Assembly (NCBI GenBank): GCA_964023205.1 | Contig: OZ026840.1 | Location: forward strand, 12,634,603-12,698,602 | DNA length: 64,000 nucleotides | Source of the DNA: Lutraria lutraria | Taxonomy: Eukaryota; Mollusca; Bivalvia; Venerida; Mactridae | Reading direction: 5' to 3' | Shown: one piece after another, positions 24,471-36,300 of the stretch | Layout of the letters: the number at the start of each line of letters is the position of its first letter | Position numbering within the stretch: the first letter of the stretch is position 1 | The notes under the pieces: model-generated | What the model was told of the DNA's origin: nothing | The model's database searches: none | The model's input: the letters and a program-made list of their open reading frames with translations, nothing else | Program-made: the position numbers and the translations under genes

Positions 24471-25781
24471 GATTGAATGCGCATGCCATACTATGTATCG
24501 TCCGTGAAACTCGAAATCCGCTTAAGTAGATTTTGGCACTTTTCTATTTTTGCGCCATCGGAATCAGCATGTCCGTATCTATAAACTACAAAAAGCATGT
24601 ATGTCGAAGCCTATTACAAGTCTGAGTTTTGATCATATGAGAAAACCGCGTATGTCAATTGGTAATCAAAAGTGAAAATCGAAAATCGCGTAAGTCTTGA
24701 GAAAGTTCTTTTTTTCATTCAGTGCTCTACATTTGTTTTTGTGCTGTGATTTAAGTAGTATGGTGTATATTAGGTTCAGTTAGTTTTGTATATAAGTTTG
24801 TATTGCAAAAAAATGCATTATTATTCAAGATATTTCCGATATTTGTCTTAAATAAATTTCACTGAAAATACAACTCTGAAGTCATATACGAGCTTTTTGA
24901 ATTCTCATATTCCGCCAAGGTAAGTAAATTATATCAAGCTGCTAGCAATAGCAGTGCATCCGATGAAAGTAAACAGGTCAATACTGCGAAAGGATGTGAT
25001 AAAGTATACGTCAGTGATGATTATGAACCAGATAGGCCTAAGTTACAAAGAAACATGCAACTGGAAAGATATGCTAGAAAGTCCAAAGCAAACCATAAAA
25101 GTGAACAAGTCAATCATCAGAAAATATTATTATGATAAAGTAATGATCCGAAAATAGAATGAAGATTGAGTAAATAGCAATGATGATAATGTTCGAAAAG
25201 TATTTCAGTAACAAAACGAGCATTAAGACAGTGATGTATCATATATTGATAAAGACATTGACGACTCATGATATTCAGGCAACTCAGCAATTGACAAAAC
25301 TTTGATTCCAAATAAAAAATGATGACTTTACAAGTGATTCTGATAATTCAGATAAAATTATGTTATTCGAAGCAATCAGGGAAATTGAAATTGTACAGAA
25401 GCACGAATTGACAATGATTATAGCAGCAGTGAACCACACGTTTTTGAAGATGACATTCTAACATTTGATGATGTTATACATGAAACACTTGATGCCCTGA
25501 AACATTTATACAGACTGAATAAATAGAACAAGAACTTCAACTTCAACATGATCTATAACAAACAATTCCCATAGTTTAACAGTTAATGTTCCTGAAACAG
25601 TCGAGTATGCCGACGCAATTGAATAGAATATACAAATGTAGTTTCGAACCAACAAAAACGAAGAAATTAAACAGAGCCAGAGATGCTGACAAGAAACTCC
25701 TTGTAAAGGGATTTGATAAGTTGATGGAATTACATATTTTCAGAACTCATTCCACAAAGAATTATTGGTGAAACAAGATTA
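24471..25781 (+). pseudogene. decayed coding remnant in the left fold-back arm
   Basis: This extra block in the left arm reads in plus frames as an acidic, Ser-rich N-terminal region broken by many stops: SNSSASDESKQVNTAKGCDK and VYVSDDYEPDRPK (24945-25060), SDVSYIDKDIDDS (about 25230-25270), FTSDSDNSDKI (25330-25360), YSSSEPHVFEDDILTFDDV (25420-25480), TVNVPETVEYADAIE (25580-25625), then KKLLVKGFDKLMELHIF (25697-25742). It looks like the start of a transposon protein, but no catalytic domain is seen and I cannot name it. Confidence 0.35.
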
Positions 25782-26170
25782 CCAGAATTACGACAATTCT
25801 TCATCATGTAATAATGGCATGTAAAAGGATATTGAAAGATATGCATAACGATAAAAATGATAACAATATAAAGACTAGATCTTTATAATCCTTACAAAAA
25901 CAACAGGCAAATTGACGAATTCTTTAAGAAAAATATATAGAAAATAATTTGCGAAGAAGTACTATCGCGGTCTCACTAATATAGTTTCACAACAATTGTA
26001 ACAGACAACATCGTTACCGACTGCGCTACGCCGAAAGTTGATGTACTTGTCAATATTTATAAATCATATAGTCAGCCTACTTGTCGAATGATAATTTGTA
26101 CAATATGACAACGGTTTTACACCGTAATAGTGGACTCGACCATCGACCACTGCGTTACTCTATAATTTTC

Positions 26171-28639
26171 CAAACTTAGCTGTACATAGAGCGAGTTCGA
26201 TTAAAAACTACAGTCACAATAGTTCAACTACACATAGATCGAACAACCAATCCTCTAGAGAACGCGCTTTAGTCTGGTTTGAGTTTTAAGGATCTAAGAT
26301 TACTGTGCAAGTATTTGACAGATGTGTACATTATTGAGTTAATTATTTTCTTACCATTTCATATTCAATTGTTAATACTTAATAGTAGACGAATTATACT
26401 GAAATATTACTGAATAATTTATGTTATGAATATATGAACATTGAAATGACTATGGTGAATTAAACAGTAATAATATCAATAAATATAAGAAACTTTATTT
26501 CATTTTGGGTTTTCTTTGTTATTAAATGTTATATTATTTTAAGTAGACTTTGAGTTAATTAAGTGGTCAGAGTCCATATTATTGTCTAATATTATTTATA
26601 AATATACAACAAACTTATTGGACGGAAAGAAATACACTACACAGAAACATGCATATTAGGAAACCGCTCGGCACGTGACAATATTAACTAGGTACATTTA
26701 GAGCAACTGAGATATAATCTCCCGAAGCAGAATGATTATTGTAGATATTTATTAAAAGTAGCACTAGGGTTACTTGTCGTGATAATGGTTCATCTTACAT
26801 TAACTTATTCCCTTACGCTAACCAAGTTTGAAATTTTAGACTAGTTATGTCAACAAGCATATTGTTAAAAGTGCGGATTCGGAAAAAATATGCAGCTTGA
26901 AAATGTCTGTTTGCGCTACTCGTACTGAGAATATATTATTGACTTAAAAGTTTCCGCAGTTATTTTTGCGAGTCGTTTGCGTTAGGACAAACATTTAAAT
27001 TTCATGGTTGGCCTTACTTTTAAACATAGAATATTAAACATTAGAAGTCGCCTAACTGAAAATCTGAAACAAAATCGCTCTTTAAAACAGAATTACATTA
27101 GCAGAAATTTGTTTGCGACAGCGAGTTAGAAAATCAAAGTACTGAAAGTACTCACGGAAACTGAACTTAAATAGACTTCCACAGGAACATGAAACCGGAA
27201 CTAATTTAACAATATCATGGGGATGTAAAAAGGCGTAGGAACATGTGTACTTTGGTCCACATCATTATTCATTCGCGTCAAGCAATGGACGGCTATGGAA
27301 AGATGAACTGTCGTTCAAGTACAAACATATAATGTCCAGCTGTCTACTTAACCATGTCATTGTTAAAGTTTGTGTCGCGTAACCGCAAACCAATTTTTGT
27401 TCAGTGTGGTCTACAAATGTTTGTGTGCAATCTTAACTACAATAACCACTTAACTAAAGGTTTAGCAATCCGCTGACACTTATTGTACCAAGAGAAAAGA
27501 TAGTCACTTTTCATTCGTGCCCTTTGAGTGTGCGGCTCCGATATTGTAGAGCTCTCGACCAGCTGAGATTAAGTGTGGTGCACATTTTATTATCTTTATT
27601 CAAGAAAGTTTTCAAAACTTACTTCATTAATAAATACAATACGTAATTTGTGATTACAATATATTATTACGTGATGTTCTTAACTTACTGTTTAAATTAT
27701 TTTAAGCACTTTGATTTGTTCGTTCCGTAATTAATGAATTTTAAAATAATGTTATTTAGATTCTTAAAACATCTAATCACCACTGTGTTTAAAGGCACAT
27801 GCAGCTGTTTAGGGTATATGCTACATAATAAAAGAGTGATATAGAATGTGATAAAATGAATAACTGAACATAAAAAAACTTTTGTGTAAATATTGATCAG
27901 ACCCTATAACAACATGTTGATATACACGCTTAAAATGAACCGCCGCCAAGTTTTCCGAATCGAATCACTTCAGTTCACATTTTTAGAATATACAGCATGT
28001 TTAAGTACCTAGAATGCACTTTTGGTTATTTATTATTCAATAAGTACTCTCTGGGGTGGATCGTTGACGATTGACATGTCAACATTATAAACACACACTG
28101 TCGTGAAACTGGGTAGAGGACATGGAAACTCTAAACAGGTGTATATCGCCTTTTTGCACATGATGCATGATTAATTCGGTAATACAGTTTTGCTACCATG
28201 CCGATTCAATGTTATCCATGCTTTTAAAACAAGACCAAAATACGAGTGTGGTCACTGGTCAGATCATAGGGGGCTTAAGCACGTTGCAGGGTTGGTGTAT
28301 AACAGTTGTTAAGACCTAAGATGCTAACACGGACCAAAATCCCACTTATCATTTATATACATATACAAGGGTTACAACTTCTGAAATGACGGATTTAGCA
28401 CCAAGTTAATTTAATACTACGTAACTTTTTAGAAGATCACTCAAATTTCTAATAATTGGTGTCTGCTGATAACTCACATTTTATTCTACACAACTTGAAA
28501 CCAATAAGTATGCTGTCGAATTTAAGTCTTAAAAGAATTTTGTTTAGTCCAACACCACCTCGCAACACAAAATTAGTCTGAATTACCATACAAAATATAC
28601 ATTTAAACACGCATGCTAATAACAAATATCACTGGTCGA
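26171..28639. other. centre of the fold-back element, left part
   Basis: AT-rich and without recognisable genes. At 26683-26795 it contains the blocks TTAACTAGGTACATTTAGAGCAA and GATAATGGTTCATCTT, shared with 9530-9575. At 28153-28222 it has a 70 bp sequence including TACAGTTTTGCTACCATGCCGATTCAATG, repeated at 32690-32757. Confidence 0.4.
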
Positions 28640-29220
28640 AACAAGGTGCTTTTGGCGAAGATCATATCTGCAGATTATGTATACATCTATATACAGTCAC
28701 ATCATGGTTTGTACAGGGTAATAAAAGATTGGTGATGAATCAAGTTTTATGATTATTGAGATAGAAGACTAAACATATTACAACATGGATGAAAATATAA
28801 GAAACAGGGGAATATTTGACTTTACGTCCGTTACGTCGTATAAAATCAAAATCGATATTTAAAACACAATTTGTTGATATCATAAAAATAACATCAATAA
28901 AAAAAATGGATTTCACAATTGTTAAAGCCCCGTTAGCTTTGGATTTTACATTTAAGTACGTGTAAGTCTTATTTAACCTAGAAAGTGTCCAACTGACTTT
29001 TGCTTGCAATAAAAACATTTATTTTCAACGATTTACAATGAAAAAGCATCTGACAACATTTTTATGAGATGTGGCTAAAGAAAGGCGTTATGTAAATATT
29101 GTTTTAGAGCAAATAAAACATACGTATTTCTTATATTTCACTATCATTTCATCTATTGTTCTATATCGCAAAATTCAAAAATCTAATGGGCCTTTAAATA
29201 GACGATGATATTTCATTAAG
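28640..29220 (+). repeat. dispersed repeat, uninterrupted copy
   Basis: From AACAAGGTGCTTTTGGCGAAGATCATATCTG to ATAGACGATGATATTTCATTAA. The same sequence, in the same order and orientation, lies at 42353-42391 plus 44301-44865, split there by a 1.9 kb Harbinger element. Shared blocks include ACATATTACAACATGGATGAAAATAT, AATCGATATTTA-AAC-CAATTTGTTGAT, ATTGTTAAAGCCCC-TTAGCTTT, AAAAAGCATCTGACAAC and TTATGTAAATATTGTT. The frame at 28740-29018 (-) is not shared in form and is chance. Confidence 0.85.
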
Positions 29221-30349
29221 GTATCTGGCTTGGATGTCAGGTCAAATCAAGTTTCACCAATTTATAGATTTAAAAATTTAACCATAATTACATGTATATA
29301 CTAAAATAAACCCACTGTATAAAGTGCATTGCAAGTGATTTGAAACAAATATTTTATTTGATTGCTCTTCTATTAACCAATATCGCACGTAATTTACATT
29401 TTTTTAAAAACGATTACCACTCTGTATACTGGAATATATTACAACAAATAGACTTAAATTAACTATAAATGTATAATGCAGGGAACCGACGTGCCTCACT
29501 TTTTTTAATGTCCTGCGTTAGTTAGATACTTGACATTTAAGCAATTCCGTGCCCAGAACCTCGCTGTTTATTACGTAATACGCCATAGATAAAAAATGAA
29601 AACAACTATCAAAATTCTGAGGCACGGTTCCCTAAATTAGCATTTCCGCTACAAAATACCAAAAAAACGCTTTGAAATCCGTCATAAAAAAAGATGGCAA
29701 TGTTAATTCGAACATGACACCTACTGTGTATTTTTAAGCTGAGCAGTTATCAATTAAAGTGTCGGATCATTATCAGCTCATGAAATCAACGAATTTGACG
29801 CACCCCATTCAATTCTGATAGCCAATCAAAATCGCTATTGTTTACGGTTCAATAATTCAAACCAGGTTTGATGTCTAGTAAGAGATTTTATAACACATTT
29901 TTGTCATTAATGAATTAAAAGTATCATATCGTGCCAATAATATGCACATTACGTTAGAGATGTTTAACGCTGACAAGGAAAAGTCGATAAACGGGTGCAG
30001 TATTTATTTCTCTAAATTTCTCTTGTGAACAATCTAGAGGTCACAGTACTGTGTATAGAAAATAACAGGGAAAATGGCAGGGCGTGTATCGGTGCTTTAC
30101 ACTGGTCACGATTAAGAATCAGGAAGATATTTTCGAAAAGAATAAGGATGTACGAGTAAATGCCCGGTTCTCCCGTTAGTAGTCCAACAATTTCAAATTG
30201 TGACTGAAAATGAAAACCAATGACATTCGTTAGAAATATCATCACAATTAGTATTTTTGGCTGGTAATCGAGCAATTAATCTGATACCAAACATCATTTT
30301 GATCACACAATTACGCATTATCTAGACGAATTATACTGTTCAGTTAGGA
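29221..30349. other. centre of the fold-back element, right part
   Basis: No gene seen. At 29480-29640 there is a loose inverted relation between GGGAACCGACGTGCCTCACTTTTTTTAATG and ATTCTGAGGCACGGTTCCCTAAAT, which suggests a 160 bp hairpin element of its own (GGGAACC-TGCCTCA ends). Confidence 0.4.
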
Positions 30350-30999
30350 TCATTGTAGAGTGGCGTAGTGGTCGAGTCCACTTTTACGGTGTAAAACCAT
30401 TGTCAAATTATAAGTATACATGTAGGCTGACTATATGACTTACAAATTTCGTTGAGCACATCAACTGTCGGCGTAACGCAGTTGGTAACGTTGTTGTCTG
30501 TTGATACATCTATCGTTGTGAAATTATCGATGTGCGACCGCGATTTAGTAATCTTTCGCTAACTTTTTTCTATTTTTTAAATTTCGTCAATTTTGTCTTT
30601 TTCTTTTTTTTTGTTTTTGTAAGGATTATACTAGATCTAGTGGTAATATTATTATCATTTTTATCGTTTGGTATATCTTTTACATGTAATAAACATGATG
30701 AAGAATAGTCTTAGACATGTCGTCGTAATTCTGGCAATTACGATTGGTTCGCTATTAAAAGTTCATCTGTTTTCAGCCATATTTAGCTACATTTGTGTAG
30801 TTGGCCTTCAGATAAGTTGGCACGAAATACTTGTGCACGGTACTAATACTGCAAGTACTTTTGCACTACATACTTCGCGTAAAACAGGACAATAATGCAT
30901 TCTTTTTCTTCACAGTTTACTGCTAAAATATTATAACAAACCTACCTATGTACTTCAATTCATTTGCGACTGAGATAAAATTGAAAAAGAAAAAGAAAA

Positions 31000-31110
31000 A
31001 AAGAGACAACCGGTGAGGTTCGAACCCGCAATACAATTTTAGCTCCTGGGCATTTCTAAGGGCTTTAACAACTGCATTGCCTAGATAAGTTGTTGTGTGG
31101 CTATTTGAAG
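31000..31110 (-). repeat. tRNA-promoter-like sequence at the right edge of the fold-back element
   Basis: The minus strand has a box A-like TAGGCAATGCAGTTG (about 31090-31076) and, about 55 bases on, a box B GGGTTCGAACC (about 31028-31018) directly before the fold-back end. It resembles the head of a tRNA-derived SINE. The stems are too poor for a tRNA gene. The box B abuts the arm terminus, so it could belong to a neighbouring SINE. Confidence 0.4.
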
Positions 31111-33078
31111 TTCAATGTGGTTGTATGATAGTGCTAAAATTTATGGTGAATTCGTTAACGTTTAGGGTTGATTCTATTCGATTGATGTAGGGTATGATAT
31201 AACTATGTGCTTGTGAACTATATACATGAATTTATTCATTTGTCAAATACTCATGATTGTCGTTATAATGTGTATTACTCATATCATGTAAATATTTTAT
31301 ACCCTTGAATTGAATTAAACATACAGACAATATCCTTTATAAAAAAAACTTCATACAAAAAACATAAACCAATATGCTTCTTGAAATTCGTCTACCTATA
31401 ACGTTTTGTTATACTTTTTCTTGTTAGAAGTCGAGTCTAGGAAATAAATTCAGGCTACTATAGGCATCATGTACTCAATGAATTTCATATTCTCTCGGAC
31501 ACTTCAGTTGTTGTTGTTATACACAGACTCGCTAACAGAGCGTTACTGTACAGTAAGTGTATCATTTTGGCGACATGTTCTGAAGTAGTCTAATTTATGA
31601 AATGTACGGGCAATGTTGGATTCAAGTTCTGAGTTTTGAAGTGTGTCTTTTCAGTTGTTAAATGAAAAATTTGCCGTTTATTAGCAAGGAAGTGGATAAA
31701 CATTGCATAATGATATATTTCTAGGAACAATGACAAAATTATGAAAATATGGCGTAACACTTGATAGTCTTTAAGCAAGGTGCAGTCGTCACGCGTACGC
31801 AGTATGTGTTGCTTGACAGCCTCGTATTGCCGCTAAGTGTAGAACATTAATCGTCAATTACTTTTACATCATAGTATTTCCCGACGAAACCAAGGTGGTA
31901 GAATGACGCAAAATGATAGTCTGGAGTTGCTTCCCCTTACACTACCTTATCGTAGAGTACGTCCGGGAACCAGACTAACAAAATGGCGGATCGTGTAATA
32001 AATAAACGCGGTTGATTAAAGTGTTAATTTGGTTCCACAACGTGTTACAATCAATCACAAATACGTTCATGGGATAAAATTATGTTAATGGTAAAAGTGA
32101 AAATAGCCAGGACAGTGCCTTAGACTAAACGAAAAGAAGGCGCATCATACAACTGTCAAAAAATAATGAGCGTGTAAATCATGTGGACCTGGCGCGGTTC
32201 CGCTTACATTTTTTCGTGTGTGTCGATATATTATTCATTCTACTCTACTTTTCTTTTACTCAGATGTTCTCATTACATGATGGTAAAAAAGTATCACAAT
32301 AAAAAACTTATTGGTCAACTGATTTTGTTTATCTGGTATGACTATTCATTACCTCGACTATTTGAAGAATACGGAGAGCTAGCACTGGTATAGTGTCCAG
32401 GGATATCAGACAGACAGGTAAGATTACTCTTGGTTGTATTTTAGCCAAATTATGGCCCTTTTTCTTACTTAGAATTAAAATTATGTTGTTAAAGTTCTGC
32501 ATGCAAGATACTATTATGCACAGTAACCGCTTATGACATTGACTTGAAACTTTATGTAAATGTTCAGGGGTGTCAGACAGTCAAGTTAGATAACTCTATC
32601 TATGAAATTATAATTACTGTTTCTTCTACATTAGCGCGAAAATGTGAAATAATATGATAAATTTGTCCCACTGTTCTGCACTCTTTTTGTTTGTTCATGA
32701 GGCATGGTTGATTTTGTTATACAGTTTTGCTACCATGCCGATTCAATGCTATTCATGATGAAGCTATTTTTCCTATTTTTTCCGTCAGGAGGTGGAGACC
32801 TACATTTTGTTTTAATTTACTGCATGAATTGTTTATGATGTTAGTACAGACTTGATAATTTATTTAATAGTTTACCTTTCCACAAAGATCATATCATCCG
32901 TTAAAGAGAGTTTTATAATTCTAGAGTTTTTGCTGATGGTTTATGATATATCTCTATTTGAACAAGGAATACTGAAAAAACGTCTGTTTTCATAATATAT
33001 TTAATAACCAGCTCGAGCGCTCTTGCTAACATACTTGCAATTTCGGACTGATTGCGTAGTTCTAAGCATAAAAGGGCA
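31111..33078. other. intergenic, with mollusc-type interspersed repeat
   Basis: No gene seen. At 32395-32600 there is a repeated wording (GTCCAGGGATATCAGACAGACAGGTAAGATTACTC, then about 165 bp later GTTCAGGGGTGTCAGACAGTCAAGTTAGATAACTC) with TTAGCCAAATTATGGCCCTTTTT between them, a repeat type I associate with bivalves. A 70 bp sequence at 32690-32757 is shared with 28153-28222. ACAAAATGGCGG at 31979-31990 is an isolated YY1-like site. Confidence 0.45.
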
Positions 33079-33093
33079 ATGGAAATATTGACA

Positions 33094-33379
33094 ATGAGCA
33101 AAATCATAGTTTTTGTATGGTCAATGTTCATCGTCCAAGTATACTCGCAGTTTTTTAGATTTGTCATGTTGTTAAATGAGGATTTGCATTTTGTAGAAAA
33201 CATTGGTATATATCATAGTTTGAGCGGAATAGTCTGTATCACATTATGTTCAAATGTCGACAATTGTTTCTACGCAGGATTTGACGAAACAAATAGATTA
33301 TGTTACTTGCATGATTTGACCGCTACCAGCGCTAAAGGTACAGGGAGGACTTATTATCTGAAAGTCGGAGACACATCAG
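33094..33379 (+). CDS. lectin gene exon 1 (signal peptide and PAN-like domain)
   Basis: Starts at ATG 33094 (or 33079) and ends at CATCAG before GTTAGT. It encodes the signal peptide and the four-cysteine domain with IYHSLSGIVCITLC and CFYAGFDETNRLCYL. The last base is the first of Gly96. Confidence 0.85.
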
Positions 33380-36300
33380 GTTAGTGCTTTATATGGAAAC
33401 ATCTGAGAGTAATAATTATTATGTAGTTGATTACCATTTCTTGAACAGACAGCACCAGATTCATTCATTTTAGAAAACACTGAATGAAATGCAAAATGAG
33501 TCAAAAATCAAATTTTATTCAGGTTACAAATAGTGGACGTTATATGTAATAGTCTAATTTAATTTATTGTTTAAATAATATAATTATTCATTCTTAAGTG
33601 TGATGTTTTCACTAGATTGTTTATCATTTCCTACACTATTCGTAGAAGCGGTTATTAAACTGGATTTGTAATCCGCTGATTCGAGTTTGATTCTCGTTTG
33701 CAGCAGGTCATACCTTCCCATGAACAATTGACAATGTTCAATGTCGATTTTCCTGCACATGCGGAGATGTTGCTGCTTCCTTGTGGAAGGGTGAGATAGT
33801 ACTGATTAGAATATCACGTGTTATATGTCTCTCTCTTTTAGTCTTTAGCATATATTACGTTAAGAAATTCCTGTTTTTATTATTTCTACTGGATAAGCTA
33901 TTGAAGCCAGGTGAAATCATACAATGTGTCTCATATTGTCATTCCTGTGATATTTTATCTGCACTCTATTTATCAGTAACAAGAGCTTGTACCGTTCATA
34001 TATTTAGGAGTGATAAATTTGAACATGGATCTAAAGACCGGTGCAACAGCCTGGCAATCCTCCACATACTCGGACATCGACGGCTTTCTATTTGTTGCCC
34101 AAAATGCTCTTGATGGTAATTTTGACCAACATTTCAATGATCATGCATGTGCTATAACTAACGATACATCCCCCTTCTGGGTGATGGAGTTTGGAATGGC
34201 CGGAGTTGTATCATCCGTTGATATGTACCTACGTTCTGATTATGGTAAGAACTACTAGTACTGTTGAGATTCGACATAGTTTAATGATTTCGAGCTCTAA
34301 TGCATAACCTCCATTTGAAGAGTACATGTACTCAATTTCATGAATTTGGCTGATATATTGACATATTCCTGAGGGTCATGAGTTCATACCCTACTATGAC
34401 CATACTTTTTTTAGTCTTTAGGTAATCGTTCGTATTAAGAACATGCATTTATACAGTAATATGAAAGAAAAAAATATTCCAAAATATTTTATTCAGTTTG
34501 TAGCAGTTTATGTATGGTTTATTAACGAAAATCAAGTAACTATGGATTTCTGACCCACATCTTTTCAAAACCGGCCAGTAAAACATTTTAAAACTTGTAG
34601 ACATTATAAACACAAAGTAGTTAATTTTGAGAAAATTTCAGGTGTTACTCTGCTTGAGTTTTTTTATTGATATTTATCAATTTGTTACTTTTTGGTAAAA
34701 GACAAAAATCTTGACTAAATCTTAAAGGGCCGGGGTAACCGTTTCCATTTTTGTCTGCAATATAGTAGTTCAAAACATCATATAAACAATTTGAATTGAC
34801 CAAACATTGGTTACCCTAAGACTTATTGTACGGCGACGAGAAGTCGCCGTACACTCTGGAATGCTTATTTTTAAGTGGCAATGCAAAATCGCAACTTCTT
34901 GCACCGAAGCAGATTACTGACAGTGCCCGAAATATCCGCAATGGTCATCACGTGATATAAACAAAACAGAAATAGAGCGAGGTCACGTGTTACTCACACC
35001 AACTAGTGTTAGCTTGATGACGCAGTCGCTATTTATAGTCTAAGAATGGAGCGAGCTCGATAAACAACGACGGGAATGAATCTGCCCATCTGTCAATAAA
35101 CGAACCGAATCCAATCCTACTATAGTAAACAAACATGGCGTTGGCTTTAGTACACTATCAAGCATTGTGTTATATTACTGAGGATGAAGCAAACTACTTT
35201 TTAAGTGGTGTTCATGTGTACATACAGACTGTGTATTATTCAAGTTGTTAATCGGACTCGCTAATAATGTCTCAATGATCACGTGACATTCACCGAATAC
35301 TAGTAGCTGTTTAATATCGTTGTCGTCTAGTCAATGTCAATCACCTATAAATTACTTGAAACGTGTCAATATTTCAATAAAAGTGGTTTCAGTTGACTGA
35401 GAATTTGACTCTGCCTGGTGCGCTACGAGAACTAGTTTAGTATTTATATGGACACTGACTTGTTTACGCAATTGTCATTAATTAAATATCGAATTCGGAG
35501 CTCAATACTAAAAATGTCCGCTCAGGTGAGAAATGATGACTTAATTGGTTCGACATAGACGGTCGCTTTATGGTTCGATATAGATGGTCACTTTACAGTT
35601 TAAAATCTATGTTTGGGACCGTTATACCAGGTTTTTACGTCAACGTACCCTCAGACAACGGAGTATATTATTTTTGGAGACTTTATGCATTCCAGTAGAT
35701 ATCGCAACGTCTGATACATCGAGGTGATAGTTTCCCCTGATTTTAATTTTAGGGTGGAAACAGGGACTACATATAGAGTACCTCGTGAACTGTAGAACCA
35801 TATGACCAGATTTATGAGATTCATGAAACATCAACGGCTTGTATTTTTGATGGAGTAGATGATCACTTTAGTTTCGGGATCAGTTAAGTCAAAATAACAA
35901 ATTCGATTTTGCGCCGTACAAACATTTAACTTGTACACATTCTTGCATTTATTGTATCATCTGTTAGAGAGGCGGGTCAATTTTCATAAAGGTGACTACA
36001 TTTGATTTTGAGGTACTATTTTACGTTCGGGGTAGAGAGGTTTAATTGACGGTAACAGTTTTCAAAAGACCATCTGTAATTGCCTTAATGATATACGAAA
36101 GAATGACAATATTTGAAATACAGAACATAGAACAGAACATATTTTTATTAAGTAACTTATACATATATGTATCTCGTTACAAACATATGTAGCATTATAT
36201 TTTATTTTGTCACGTGACAACAAACAACCCCTCACTTACACTCTCACACACTCCTCTAACACACAATCATACTCCCACTTTCGTAATAAATAAGCATAAA

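Larger units (their letters stand above)
24276..31018. mobile_element. large fold-back (long inverted repeat) element, 6.7 kb
   Basis: The outer arms 24276-24470 and 30804-31018 are inverse copies of one another (ACCTCACCGGTTGTCTC..., TTTGTTATAATATTTTAG, GAATGCATTATTGT, CTTATCTGAAGGC). The inner arms 25782-26170 and 30350-30734 are inverse copies as well (CCAGAATTACGAC..TTCTTCATCATG, AACGATAAAAATGATAA, TATAATCCTTACAAAAACAA, GGCGTA(A/G)CGCAGT(T/C)GGTAACG, GTCCACT-TTACGGTGTAAAACC). Outer and inner parts are separated by 1.3 kb on the left but only about 70 bp on the right, so one arm has lost or gained sequence. The arms are diverged with many indels. The 4.2 kb centre has no transposase. The superfamily is unknown. 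Confidence 0.75.

Noticed and set aside
31985..32010. Start of a gene at ACAAAATGGCGGATCGTG
   Set aside because: The frame ends after about ten codons and no donor site is convincing.
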